Assembly: GCA_964549335.1 (NCBI GenBank)
Contig: CAZJUQ010000012.1
Location: forward strand, 1-52,555
DNA: 52,555 nucleotides
Source of the DNA: Sulfidibacterium sp964549335
Lineage (GTDB): Bacteria > Bacteroidota > Bacteroidia > Bacteroidales > F082
Direction: 5' to 3'
A program made the translations under genes and the position numbers. A model generated the notes under the pieces. It was not told the DNA's origin. It was given only the letters and a program-made list of their open reading frames with translations, and did not search any database. Of the stretch, positions 42,186 to 51,681 are shown piece after piece (the first letter of the stretch is position 1; each line of letters begins with the position of its first letter).

Positions 42186-43169
42186 TTACTTTTTGTTTTT
42201 CTTTTCTTTCTTTTTAAAGAAATAATCTTTGCCTACAAAAAATTTATCAAACAGTTTGGCGGCATTGCCGTCGAAGTATGTGTCGGGGTTTTGCGAAGAG
42301 TGAACCACATAATTTGACGAATCGGCAAAAGCCGTCAATGTTACAGGCTTACCGTTTGTTGACCCTATGTTTATTGTTCCTATCTGCTTGTATCTGTTTT
42401 GGTCGAAATTGTGAACTATTTTGCTGCCCGAAGTCCTTGACAAGTAGCGTAAATAGCGGACAACCGTAGCCGAATCGACAGGTTCGTGGTCTATTTTCCA
42501 GTATTTTTTCTCTTTTGTCAACGTAAAATTCCCCGAGTTACCGTAATTAAAATCTATCTTATTAATGGCCGATTGATCCGCCTTTACGAATGTTTTGTCG
42601 CGGTAATTATCGGCATCGGCGCTAAAGTTCATTCGTATCATGCCTTCAACCGAATATGTGTTTACGTCGTTGTAGGGACGCACATACGAAATCATTTCGC
42701 CTTGCGGACGCCGTTGATAAGGATTGGGTTGGGCGTTTTGAGCCTGAATAAAATTGAATTTTCCCAACAAAACATCGGCTTTCACCTTGTCGTTTTTCAT
42801 AAGTTTGACGCGCGTCGATAAAGAGTCGTCAACTTCAAATTTTTTCCATTGGCTTTTTTCGGTACCCACCACACTTATGGGGTTTAAACGCAGCATATCC
42901 GCCAAAATGCTTTTTATTTTACGCTTGTCGGCAACATGTTCTTCGTTTTTACTTTTAACTTTCCAGTTGTTTTCTTTTTTTTCCAGAACAATTTGGGCTG
43001 CGCCTTTGGGCGGATAGATAACTATTTTGTCTATTTGGGCGGTATCCACCGTTACTATCTCGTTTATTATCGTACTGTCGCTGTGGTCGGTATATTTTTT
43101 TATCAAAAACAGGGCAACTAATACCAACAGTACAATAAGCAATATTTTTGAATTGTTTTTACTTAACAT
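42186..43169 (-). CDS. DUF4340 domain-containing protein
   Basis: The 327-residue protein has one N-terminal membrane anchor (about 8-24). A mostly beta extracytoplasmic region follows, with the DUF4340 pattern: DTAQIDKIVIYPPKGAAQIVLEKKENNWKV (within about 42-72), KIKSILADMLRL and a second similar half from about 205 (INKIDFNYGNSGNFTLTKEKKYWKI). DUF4340 proteins are typically encoded after GldG-like proteins of ABC systems, as here, where the two ORFs overlap by 11 bp. Their biochemical role is not established. It is the last gene of the leftward operon. Confidence 0.88.
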   Translation of the reverse strand: MLSKNNSKILLIVLLVLVALFLIKKYTDHSDSTIINEIVTVDTAQIDKIVIYPPKGAAQIVLEKKENNWKVKSKNEEHVADKRKIKSILADMLRLNPISVVGTEKSQWKKFEVDDSLSTRVKLMKNDKVKADVLLGKFNFIQAQNAQPNPYQRRPQGEMISYVRPYNDVNTYSVEGMIRMNFSADADNYRDKTFVKADQSAINKIDFNYGNSGNFTLTKEKKYWKIDHEPVDSATVVRYLRYLSRTSGSKIVHNFDQNRYKQIGTINIGSTNGKPVTLTAFADSSNYVVHSSQNPDTYFDGNAAKLFDKFFVGKDYFFKKKEKKNKK

Positions 43170-44670
43170 AACCTTCCTCCATTCTTTTTATACGTTGATT
43201 TCTACGATATTGCATACGAATAAGACCGTAAATAATTACCAGTAAAATCGGCAACAGGAAGTTCAACCATTTAAGCATTGCTTTGGTGCTGTCGCTGATC
43301 TGTTTGAGCGGACGGGCGGTAATCGATTTTGTACGTAAATTTATTAATCCCGTATCGTCCGAAAGCCAGTCTATGCTGTTAACCATGAGGTTTACATTGT
43401 CTTGTGCAACTTGGCGGGCATTTCTTCCCGAGCCGTTTACGGCAAAATCGCCGTCGGAAATAACAATAATACGGCCGCTGTTTTTACCTTCCAAAATTGC
43501 TGCAACCACCTGGTTTCCTTTGTTGAAATCGCTTTCGTTCCAACGTTTGTTAATGTTGAAATATACAGGACAGTTTTCCACGCCCGATTTTTCCGAACTT
43601 TTTGCCAGCGGAATAAATTTATATGTGCTGTCACCGTTGAAAGTTATGGGGCTGCAAAACTGTAATATTACCTGTTCCAAACCTTTTGTAACCGGGTGGT
43701 CGGCAAAATTTGTTATCAAAGGCAGGTACGGAAACTGTATTTGCGTGGTCATGCTGAAAGCTCCGGTACGCTGGCTCACGGCAACAGTTCCGCAGCGAGC
43801 ATCCACCACAAAGGCGTCATCGATTTGAACACCCTTTTTCGAAAGCCACGTTTCCAAACCCGTATTTACGGCATTACCGGTCAGGTTTTGAAAATTGCCG
43901 TCAACCCGGTTAATGGCCAAATACAAATTGCCGCCCCGTTTCAGATAATCGTCAAGAATTTTTAACTCCCTGACATCGAACGAGTCTTTGGGCGCATTAA
44001 TTACCAGTGTTTTGTAGTCGTACAGCTTTTTCATTATATTGCTGTCGCTCAGATTTACGGTTTGTATATCGTACAAAACCTTCAGGTCTTTCATGGCTTG
44101 TTGAAATTCGTCCGTGGGTATTTCGCCGTGTCCCGTAACAAAACCGACCTTGGGTTTGTTTTTTACGCTGAGCTTTTTTATTGAGGTGGAAAGATCGTAT
44201 TCTATACTTGCTTTGGGGTCAACAAAAGGTATGGTCTCCGATTGTCCCCCCTTTTGAATTTTAGCACCCATATAGACCTTTTGTTGTTTCATCTGATCTT
44301 TTTCACGGGCGTTGAAAAGTATAGGTTGAATACCGGCTCTTACGGCTTCCATCTCGGTTTTTTGGTCCTTGTTGGGGTTTACAAATTTATACACAACCTT
44401 GCCGTGCGACAGAGTGTTGTATTCCACCAACATATCTTTAAAGTCCTCTTTTACCCTTGCCAAATCGGGGGGTAAATCTTTGGTAAAGTATGCCGTAACG
44501 GTAACAGGTTCGTCAAGATTTTTCAAGATATTTTTTGTGGCATCGCTAAGCGAGTATATTTTTCCTTCGGTTAAATCCCAACGGAAATAGTAGCTCCCCG
44601 AAAACAGTGCTGCTACAAACAATATGGCTATCCACAATATCAACGATGTTGTATTTGTTTTCTTTTTCAT
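43159..44670 (-). CDS. gldG: GldG family extracytoplasmic ABC transporter component
   Basis: The 503-residue protein has a membrane segment at each end (about 10-28 and 470-490). The extracytoplasmic part between them belongs to the ABC_transp_aux/GldG family: RWDLTEGKIYSLSDATKNILKNLDEPVTVTAYFTKDLPP (within about 30-68), KVGFVTGHGE (about 175) and YLKRGGNLYLAINRVDG (about 240). GldG works with GldA and GldF in an ABC transporter needed for gliding in Flavobacterium; homologues are frequent in non-gliding Bacteroidota. It overlaps the DUF4340 gene and lies 27 bp after the permease gene. Confidence 0.88.
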   Translation of the reverse strand: MKKKTNTTSLILWIAILFVAALFSGSYYFRWDLTEGKIYSLSDATKNILKNLDEPVTVTAYFTKDLPPDLARVKEDFKDMLVEYNTLSHGKVVYKFVNPNKDQKTEMEAVRAGIQPILFNAREKDQMKQQKVYMGAKIQKGGQSETIPFVDPKASIEYDLSTSIKKLSVKNKPKVGFVTGHGEIPTDEFQQAMKDLKVLYDIQTVNLSDSNIMKKLYDYKTLVINAPKDSFDVRELKILDDYLKRGGNLYLAINRVDGNFQNLTGNAVNTGLETWLSKKGVQIDDAFVVDARCGTVAVSQRTGAFSMTTQIQFPYLPLITNFADHPVTKGLEQVILQFCSPITFNGDSTYKFIPLAKSSEKSGVENCPVYFNINKRWNESDFNKGNQVVAAILEGKNSGRIIVISDGDFAVNGSGRNARQVAQDNVNLMVNSIDWLSDDTGLINLRTKSITARPLKQISDSTKAMLKWLNFLLPILLVIIYGLIRMQYRRNQRIKRMEEGYVK

Positions 44671-44697
44671 AACAATTTTTGTTTTTGCGTTATAAAA

Positions 44698-45420
44698 TCA
44701 AGCATACCTTTTTTTAATGAGCATATGCTCCGAGAGGATAAGTCCGAGAAAAATGAATATCAGGAAATAGAGAATATCGCGCGAATCGAGTACCCCTCTT
44801 ACCATTGATTCGAAATGTGTCGAAACACTCAGGTAATTTAACACCTCGCCCACAAAACCTGAAAATCCGCTGCTGAGCATTCCGAAAATAATTTGAAAAA
44901 ATATCCCTATGAAAAGTGTGAGCAGGTAACTTACTATTTGATTGTTGGTAACACTGCTGGTGTATAGTCCTATGGCAATATACATGCCGCTGAAAAGAAT
45001 GAGAGCGAAGTATCCCGAAAATACCTGTCCGTTATCAATGTTTCCCAGCGAAGATACCGTAAAGTAGTAAGGAAGCGTTAAAACAAGCGCTACAATTATA
45101 AGGATAAGTGCCGCAAGAAATTTTCCCATAATTACCTGCCAGTTGGTAACGGGTTTGGTAAGCAACAGCTCTATGGTCCCTGTTTTGTTTTCTTCTGAAA
45201 GCAGACGCATTGTTAGTGCGGGAATAAAGAAAAAGAGTGTCCAATAGGCAATGTTAAAAAACACCTGCAGACTTGCCTGTTTTATAAAAAATATGTCGCT
45301 TCCGTATATCCAGGTGAAAAAACCGCTGAAACCCAAAAAAAGAATAAGCAGAATATATCCCATCAACGAATCGAAAAAGGCTTGAAATTCCCTTTTTGTT
45401 ATTGTCCATATCTGTTTCAT
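44698..45420 (-). CDS. gldF: ABC transporter permease (GldF type)
   Basis: The 240-residue ABC-2 type permease has six hydrophobic segments. It begins IWTITKREFQAFFDSLMGYILL and has MRLLSEENKTGTIELLLTKPVTNWQVIMGKFLAALIL within about 67-103, the conserved cytoplasmic loop of this permease class. With the ATPase gene 15 bp upstream and GldG downstream, it forms the membrane part of one importer or exporter of unknown substrate. Confidence 0.88.
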   Translation of the reverse strand: MKQIWTITKREFQAFFDSLMGYILLILFLGFSGFFTWIYGSDIFFIKQASLQVFFNIAYWTLFFFIPALTMRLLSEENKTGTIELLLTKPVTNWQVIMGKFLAALILIIVALVLTLPYYFTVSSLGNIDNGQVFSGYFALILFSGMYIAIGLYTSSVTNNQIVSYLLTLFIGIFFQIIFGMLSSGFSGFVGEVLNYLSVSTHFESMVRGVLDSRDILYFLIFIFLGLILSEHMLIKKRYA

Positions 45421-45435
45421 AATAAAAAATTTTTT

Positions 45436-46365
45436 TTAATTCATGGTTAATTCTCTAAATACATCTTCCAGTTTGGTTTCAACAAATGCCATTTGTGTCA
45501 AAACCCAATTGTTCTCTTTACACATGTTGAATATGGCCCGTCGCGAACTGACGTCGTTTTTGCTTTGAACCTCGAAAACATTTCCCGATTTGTCGATAAT
45601 ATCAACCGTTTCGGTAGTCTCGAGGTTTTGCAAAGCGTTGAAAATGTCGTTAATATCGCCGTCTTCAACGGTAACTTTTAATATTTCTTTTCCCTGTGCT
45701 TTTTTTCGTAAATCGGCGGCAGTACCGTCGGCAACTATTTTACCTTTATTAATAATCATTATCCTGTCGCAAGTGGCTTCCACCTCGGCCAAAATGTGCG
45801 AACTTAGAATAACGGTTTTCTCTTTACCTATTTTTTTTATCAGTTCTCTTATCTCTATTATTTGGTTGGGATCGAGTCCGGTGGTGGGTTCGTCGAGTAT
45901 TAGCACTTCGGGGTCATGAATTAACGCCTGTGCCAACCCCACCCTCTGTTTGTATCCTTTCGACAACTCTACAATGCGTTTGTGTTTTTCGGCCGAAATC
46001 CCGCATGTGTTTATCACCTCCCTTATTTTGTCGTCTATTTTATCTTTTTCGATACCCTGAATTTCGGCAACAAATCTTAGATAATCGATAACGGGCATCT
46101 CTTCATACAGCGGATTACTCTCGGGAAGGTAACCGATGTGTTTTTTAACATCTTCGGGATTTTCGTCAATGGAAAATTCTCCAACCCTGACGGTACCTTC
46201 ATCGGGAGCCAAAAAAGTGGTTATGGCTTTCATAGTGGTTGTTTTTCCGGCGCCGTTAGGACCGAGAAACCCCAACACCTCTCCCGTCTTTACACGGAAC
46301 GAGATGTTGTCAACCGCCTTCTGATTGCCGTATCTTTTTGTAAGGTTCTCAACAACTATATCCAT
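45436..46365 (-). CDS. gldA: ABC transporter ATP-binding protein (GldA type)
   Basis: The 309-residue ATPase has Walker A GPNGAGKTT (about 35-43), signature LSKGYKQRVGLAQAL (about 134-148), Walker B VLILDEPTTGLDP (about 154-166) and the switch His in LSSHIL. The C-terminal extension (about 215-305) is typical of the GldA/NatA-type subfamily. It is the first gene of the leftward four-gene operon and energises the GldF permease. The ATG at 46365 starts the usual VVENLTKRYG strand directly. Confidence 0.92.
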   Translation of the reverse strand: MDIVVENLTKRYGNQKAVDNISFRVKTGEVLGFLGPNGAGKTTTMKAITTFLAPDEGTVRVGEFSIDENPEDVKKHIGYLPESNPLYEEMPVIDYLRFVAEIQGIEKDKIDDKIREVINTCGISAEKHKRIVELSKGYKQRVGLAQALIHDPEVLILDEPTTGLDPNQIIEIRELIKKIGKEKTVILSSHILAEVEATCDRIMIINKGKIVADGTAADLRKKAQGKEILKVTVEDGDINDIFNALQNLETTETVDIIDKSGNVFEVQSKNDVSSRRAIFNMCKENNWVLTQMAFVETKLEDVFRELTMN

Positions 46366-46589
46366 AATGGTATTTTTTTAATTAAACAATGGAAATTACC
46401 CTCTTTTTAAAATACGGTGCAATTTTAAATTTTTTTTATTTTGGTTGTAATGTTTTGATAATCAGTTTTAACATTGTTTAACAGTGGTCTTTGCAGGGGC
46501 TCGACACAAACCTGTTTCTTCCACAAAAAACAATATCTCTTGCAACCTTTTGTTTTTCTTGTTTTTTCGAAAAATATTTCAAAGAAGTT

Positions 46590-46618
46590 TTGGTCAATAA
46601 AAAAATGTCGTATATTTG
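46590..46618 (+). promoter_or_regulatory. Promoter of tRNA-Gln (TTG-N18-TATATTTG)
   Basis: TTG at 46590-46592, an 18-nt spacer and TATATTTG at 46611-46618. The tRNA starts 9 nt after the box. This is among the best matches to the Bacteroidota promoter in the window and may also feed rimP-nusA-infB. Confidence 0.7.
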
Positions 46619-46627
46619 CGCCCCGAT

Positions 46628-46701
46628 TGTCCGATGGTGTAATGGCAGCACTGCAGATTTTGGTTCTGCCTGTCCAGGTTCGAGTCCTGGTCGGACAACC
46701 A
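46628..46701 (+). tRNA. tRNA-Gln (anticodon TTG)
   Basis: A full cloverleaf: the acceptor stem TGTCCGA pairs with TCGGACA (46691-46697), followed by discriminator A and a genome-encoded CCA (46699-46701). The anticodon arm is GCAGA-TTTTGGT-TCTGC, giving anticodon TTG (reads CAA/CAG). The T arm contains GGTTCGAGTCC. It lies 62 bp upstream of rimP. Confidence 0.96.
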
Positions 46702-46762
46702 AGGAAATTAAGGGTTAGAATTGCAGGGGACATAAGTCCCCTCTTTTTTTACACGGTTGCGC

Positions 46763-47224
46763 ATGATTGAAAAGGAAAAAATAGAAAAGTTGGTAAACGG
46801 TTATCTCGCCAATAGCGATTTGTTTCCCGTTTATATCAATGTGGGCGGCGATAACAACATTAAAATAGTTATCGACGGCGATAACGGTGTTTCCATTGAC
46901 GACTGTGTAAATGTGAGCAGGTTTGTCGAACAAAATCTCGACAGGGATAAAGAGGATTTTGAGCTTAATGTTATGTCGGCGGGAATAGACCATCCGTTTT
47001 TGTCGTTAAGACAGTACCTCAAAAATATCAACAAAAGTGTGAAGGTTACTTTGACGAACGAAAAAGAGATAAGAGGAAAATTGTTGAAAGCAGGAAAAAA
47101 GAGCGTTACCATCAGGGAAGAAATTGTGAAAAAACATAAAAAGAATAAAAAAATAATTTTGGGTGAAATTTTGGAAATACCCATGAACGAAATTAAACAG
47201 ACAAAAGTATTAGCAATATTTTAA
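46763..47224 (+). CDS. rimP: Ribosome maturation factor RimP
   Basis: The 153-residue protein helps 30S subunit maturation in the cytosol. The N-terminal alpha/beta domain has NVGGDNNIKIVIDGDNGVSIDDCVNVSR (about 27-54). FELNVMSAGIDHPFLSLRQY (about 68-87) is the family's signature, with Asp-His where many members have Asp-Arg-Pro. The C-terminal Sm-like domain is shorter than in E. coli. The order rimP-nusA-infB is the classical operon and supports the call. The ATG at 46763 is chosen over the TTG at 46757. Confidence 0.92.
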   Translation: MIEKEKIEKLVNGYLANSDLFPVYINVGGDNNIKIVIDGDNGVSIDDCVNVSRFVEQNLDRDKEDFELNVMSAGIDHPFLSLRQYLKNINKSVKVTLTNEKEIRGKLLKAGKKSVTIREEIVKKHKKNKKIILGEILEIPMNEIKQTKVLAIF

Positions 47225-47242
47225 ACAGAAAAATCACTGAAA

Positions 47243-48478
47243 ATGGATAATATTAATTTGGTCGAAACTTTTTCCGAATTTAAGGAATTTAAAAATATTG
47301 ACAGGGAAACCATGATGCGCATCATCGAAGATGTGTTTCGCAGCATGCTTATCAAAAAATACGGTGAGGATAGTAATTTCGATGTTATTGTAAATATCGA
47401 CCGGGGCGATTTGGAAATATGGCATACCCGCGAAATTGTTGAAGACGGTAAAGTGGAAGATCCCAGCAGACAAATTGCCTTTTCGGAAGCCATAAAAATA
47501 GAACCCGACTTTGAAATTGGCGAAGAGGTTACCGAGCAAATTTTCCTTTCCGATTTCGGAAGACGCGAAATATTAACCATACGCCAAAACCTTGCCGCAA
47601 AAATTTTGGACTACGAAAAGGATAATATATTTAAAAAATACAAGGAAAAAGTGGGCGAAGTGGTTACGGGCGAAGTATATCAAGTGTGGAAACGCGAAAT
47701 ACTCGTTCTCGACGACGAAGGCATTGAACTTATTTTGCCCAAATCGGAACAAATACCTTCCGACTACTTCAGAAAAGGCGATACCATTCGTGCCGTTGTT
47801 TCGAAAGTGGATATTAAAAACGGAACCCCCGTAATTGTTTTGTCAAGAACATCACCCGTTTTCCTCGAGCGCCTTTTCGAACAAGAGGTGCCTGAAATAT
47901 ACGACGGATTGATAACAATAAAGAAAATAGTGAGAGTGCCGGGCGAAAGAGCAAAAGTCGCCGTGGAATCATACGACGACCGTATAGACCCCGTAGGAGC
48001 TTGTGTGGGTATGAAAGGCTCAAGAATTCACGGTATTGTCCGCGAACTCCGCAACGAAAATATTGACGTTATAAACTTTACTACAAACCAAACACTTTAC
48101 ATACAAAGAGCTCTGTCGCCCGCCAAAGTTACCTCGATACATATCGACGAAGAAAACAAAAGAGCCGACGTTTACATGAAACCCGACCAGGTGTCGCTTG
48201 CTATTGGGAAAGGCGGTTTCAACATTAGACTTGCCGGACAACTTACAGGATACGAAATAGATGTTTACAGGGATACCGATAACGACTCGGAGGACGTTGA
48301 CCTTCAGGAATTTAGTGACGAAATTGACCAGTGGATTATCGACGAACTCGTTGCCATTGGTTGCGATACCGCAAAAAGTGTTTTGGAGCTCGATATCGAC
48401 GAACTTGTGAAACGTACCGACCTTGAAGAAGAGACCATTAAAGAGGTGGTTAAAATATTAAAGGCCGAGTTCGAATAA
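47243..48478 (+). CDS. nusA: Transcription termination/antitermination factor NusA
   Basis: Binds RNA polymerase and nascent RNA, influencing pausing, termination and antitermination. The 411-residue protein has the N-terminal RNAP-binding domain (about 1-125) and an S1 domain (about 130-200; GEVVTGEVYQVWKREIL). Two KH domains follow (about 225-345; DPVGACVGMKGSRIHGIVREL and SLAIGKGGFNIRLAGQLTGY), and a short acidic tail. It lacks the two C-terminal acidic repeats of E. coli NusA, as is usual outside Proteobacteria. It starts 18 bp after rimP. Confidence 0.96.
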   Translation: MDNINLVETFSEFKEFKNIDRETMMRIIEDVFRSMLIKKYGEDSNFDVIVNIDRGDLEIWHTREIVEDGKVEDPSRQIAFSEAIKIEPDFEIGEEVTEQIFLSDFGRREILTIRQNLAAKILDYEKDNIFKKYKEKVGEVVTGEVYQVWKREILVLDDEGIELILPKSEQIPSDYFRKGDTIRAVVSKVDIKNGTPVIVLSRTSPVFLERLFEQEVPEIYDGLITIKKIVRVPGERAKVAVESYDDRIDPVGACVGMKGSRIHGIVRELRNENIDVINFTTNQTLYIQRALSPAKVTSIHIDEENKRADVYMKPDQVSLAIGKGGFNIRLAGQLTGYEIDVYRDTDNDSEDVDLQEFSDEIDQWIIDELVAIGCDTAKSVLELDIDELVKRTDLEEETIKEVVKILKAEFE

Positions 48479-48533
48479 TTTATTGCTTTACAAAAAGGGA
48501 AAGAAACAAAAATATTATAAGACCGGGATGAAT

Positions 48534-51500
48534 ATGAAGATACGACTTGGAAAAGCTGCTCGCGAATTTAATGTGGGAATTAATACCCTTGTTGAATTTT
48601 TAGCGAAAAAAGGCTATGATATCAGCACAAACCCCAACACAAGGCTTGAGCCTGAAATGTACGAACTGCTTGCCGATGAGTTTCAGGCAGAAAAAAAAGT
48701 AAAGGAACTGGCTCACCAAAAAGAACTCAAATACATCGGCAAAAAAGAGACGGTTACCATTGATGAAAAAACCGGCGAGGAAGAAAAAACCGAACCCGAA
48801 GAACCGCTTCAAGACGAACTGTTTATAAAACAAACAAATGTTGAATATAACTCTGACCAGCCGAAAGCTTCTGCCGGTACACCCAAAGAGGTTAAACCCG
48901 TTGAAGAAAAAGAAAAACCGCAAAAAGTACCGGTAACCGTGGAAAAAACGGAAAAATCAGATACTGAAAAGCAGGTCGAAGTTAAAGAGTCTCAAAAGAA
49001 AAAAGAGGAAGAAAAGGTTGTTGAAAAAGTTGAAACCGGAGAGCAAATTGCCGGAAAAGAGGAGATAAAAGAAGAGAAAAAAACCGGAGAAACGGAAAGA
49101 AAAGAGGAGATAAAAGTTGAAGAAAAAATCACGGAAAAGACACAAGAACAAGAACCCGAAACTGAATTAAAAAAAGAGGAAAAAGAGACAATTAAACCTC
49201 CAAAAGTACTCGACAAAATAAATCTTGACGAAATAAATCAGAAAACAAGACCTCCCAAAAAATCGAAAGCACAAAGAAAAAAAGAGGCAGAACAAAAAAG
49301 GAAAGAGGAAAAAACCGAACAAAAACAAACCGACGCAACAAAACAGGAAACAACACGGGAAACCGTGGAAAAACCTGCTGAAATTAAAGAGGAAAAAGTT
49401 GCGGCAACAGAAAAACCCGAAGTCGCCAAAGAGCAGCCGGCAGCGGAAAAAGAGCCTGTAAAAAAGAATGACGAAAACTTTATTCCCACCGATGTCGAAA
49501 AACTTACCGGACCAAAAATTCTTGATAAAATAGAACTTCCCGAAACCGGCAGACACGGTAAAAAGAAAAAACCCGTTGCCTCGTCGTCGGACAACAAGGT
49601 GGGACACAATAAGAAAAAACGCCGTAGAATTAAAACGGAGTCGAAACCCGTTAAAACCGATGTTAAAGGCGAAGCCAAAACCGACAAAAAAAACAAGAAA
49701 AAGGCTAACCGGCATAAACCCGTTAAAAAAGTTGAACTCTCGGAAGAGGAAATTCAAAAACAGATAAAAGAGACTCTGGCGCGCCTCGCTCCAACGGGAA
49801 AATCCAAAGCGGCAAAACACCGCCGCGAGAAACGTAAGCACGTTTCGCATCAAATGGAAGAGGAGTTGAAACGTCAACAAGAGGAACAACACCTGCTGAA
49901 AGTTACCGAGTTTGTTACCGCCAACGAACTTGCAAACCTTATGGATATTAACGTTACGGAAGTGATAAAAACATGTTTGCAACTCGGACTTTTTGTCTCC
50001 ATAAACCAGAGACTTGATGCCGAAACAATAGTGCTCGTTGCCGAAGAATACGGTTACAAGGTCGAGTTCGTTGATGTTGACGACCACGAAAGCCTGGAGG
50101 TGGAAGAGGTGGAAGACAATCCCGAAGACCTTGTGGAACGTCCACCCATTGTTACCGTCATGGGTCACGTTGACCACGGTAAAACAAAACTCCTCGACTA
50201 CATAAGGAAAGCCAATGTGGTTGCAGGCGAAGCCGGAGGTATTACACAACATATCGGCGCCTACGAAGTTAGAAGCGAATCGGGAAAAAAGATTACCTTT
50301 CTCGACACTCCCGGTCACGAAGCCTTTACCGCAATGCGTGCCCGTGGTGCCAAAGTTACCGACGTGGCAATTATAGTGATAGCCGCCGACGACAGCGTTA
50401 TGCCCCAAACAAAAGAGGCTATAAATCATGCCCAAGCCGCAGGTGTGCCTATTGTTTTCGCCATTAACAAAATTGACAAACCCAATGCAAACCCCGATAA
50501 AATAAAAGAGCAACTTGCCAACATGAATATTTTGGTGGAAGAGTGGGGCGGAAAATTCCAGTCGCAAGATATTTCGGCGGTTACAGGACAAGGGATTCAG
50601 GATTTGCTCGAAAAGGTATTGCTCGAAGCCGAACTCCTTGAACTGAGAGCAAATCCCAATAAACCGGGAAAAGGTACCGTGCTGGAAGCCTCGCTCGATA
50701 AAGGACGCGGTTATGTGGCCAATATACTGGTGCAAGACGGTACCGTTAAAAAAGGTGACGTTATTTTGGCAGGTCCCGTACACGGTAAAGTAAAAGCCAT
50801 GTTTAACGAGTTTAACAAACAACTTGACCAAGCCGGACCCTCAACACCGGTGTTGTTGCTCGGATTGACGGGAGCTCCTCAAGCCGGCGATGTCTTCAAC
50901 GTGATGAAAAACGAAAAAGAGGCAAAACAACTCGCCGCAAAACGGCAACAACTTATCAGAGAACAAAGCCTCAGGGCTCAAAAACATATTACCCTCGACG
51001 AAATAGGTCGCCGTATAGCCATCGGCAGCTTCAAAGAACTTAATATCATCGTTAAAGGTGATGTCGACGGCTCCATTGAAGCGTTGAGCGATGCACTTCT
51101 CAAACTTTCCACCGACGAAGTTCAGGTAAATGTTATTCACAAAGCCGTGGGTGCTATTACCGAGTCGGATATTATGCTCGCTTCGGCCTCCGATGCCATT
51201 ATTATTGGTTTTCAGGTTCGCCCCGTGCCGCAAGCACGAAAACTTGCCGAACAGGAACAAATCGACATACGTATTTATTCTATTATTTATCAAGCCACCG
51301 AAGAGCTTAAAGCCGCTATTGAAGGTATGCTCGAACCTAAAGTGGAAGAAAAGGTGGTCTGCAACGTGGAAGTTCGCGATGTGTTCAAAATATCCAAGGT
51401 GGGTACCGTTGCCGGATGTTATGTGCTCGACGGAAAAATTACGAGAAACACGAAAATCAGACTTATCAGAGACGGTATCGTGGTATATACCGGCAATCTC

Positions 51501-51641
51501 GGTTCATTAAAACGTTTCAAAGACGACGTGAAAGAGGTACCGGCAGGTTACGAATGCGGTCTCAATATAGAAAATTTCAACGACGTTAAAGTGGGTGATA
51601 TTATAGAAGGATACGAAGTGGTTGAAGTGAAACGGAAGTAA
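48534..51641 (+). CDS. infB: Translation initiation factor IF-2
   Basis: A GTPase that places fMet-tRNA on the ribosome. The product has 1035 residues. It opens with an IF2_N motif (IRLGKAAREFNVGINTLVEFLAKKG split over about 3-27). A very long, Lys/Glu-rich, low-complexity region follows (about 60-420). A second IF2_N module comes at about 455, then the G domain: G1 GHVDHGKTK (about 545), DTPGHEAF (G3) and NKID (G4). Domains II, III and IV follow. The start could also be the ATG at 48528. It lies 55 bp after nusA. Confidence 0.97.
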   Translation: MKIRLGKAAREFNVGINTLVEFLAKKGYDISTNPNTRLEPEMYELLADEFQAEKKVKELAHQKELKYIGKKETVTIDEKTGEEEKTEPEEPLQDELFIKQTNVEYNSDQPKASAGTPKEVKPVEEKEKPQKVPVTVEKTEKSDTEKQVEVKESQKKKEEEKVVEKVETGEQIAGKEEIKEEKKTGETERKEEIKVEEKITEKTQEQEPETELKKEEKETIKPPKVLDKINLDEINQKTRPPKKSKAQRKKEAEQKRKEEKTEQKQTDATKQETTRETVEKPAEIKEEKVAATEKPEVAKEQPAAEKEPVKKNDENFIPTDVEKLTGPKILDKIELPETGRHGKKKKPVASSSDNKVGHNKKKRRRIKTESKPVKTDVKGEAKTDKKNKKKANRHKPVKKVELSEEEIQKQIKETLARLAPTGKSKAAKHRREKRKHVSHQMEEELKRQQEEQHLLKVTEFVTANELANLMDINVTEVIKTCLQLGLFVSINQRLDAETIVLVAEEYGYKVEFVDVDDHESLEVEEVEDNPEDLVERPPIVTVMGHVDHGKTKLLDYIRKANVVAGEAGGITQHIGAYEVRSESGKKITFLDTPGHEAFTAMRARGAKVTDVAIIVIAADDSVMPQTKEAINHAQAAGVPIVFAINKIDKPNANPDKIKEQLANMNILVEEWGGKFQSQDISAVTGQGIQDLLEKVLLEAELLELRANPNKPGKGTVLEASLDKGRGYVANILVQDGTVKKGDVILAGPVHGKVKAMFNEFNKQLDQAGPSTPVLLLGLTGAPQAGDVFNVMKNEKEAKQLAAKRQQLIREQSLRAQKHITLDEIGRRIAIGSFKELNIIVKGDVDGSIEALSDALLKLSTDEVQVNVIHKAVGAITESDIMLASASDAIIIGFQVRPVPQARKLAEQEQIDIRIYSIIYQATEELKAAIEGMLEPKVEEKVVCNVEVRDVFKISKVGTVAGCYVLDGKITRNTKIRLIRDGIVVYTGNLGSLKRFKDDVKEVPAGYECGLNIENFNDVKVGDIIEGYEVVEVKRK

Positions 51642-51681
51642 CGGTTAACGCCTTTCGTAATGTTTTTGTAAAATACCATTC

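Noticed and set aside
49167..50831. A 554-codon ORF on the minus strand opposite infB
   Set aside because: It is rich in Phe, Cys and Gly in the way produced by reading antisense through Lys/Glu-rich coding sequence. The + strand is clearly IF-2.
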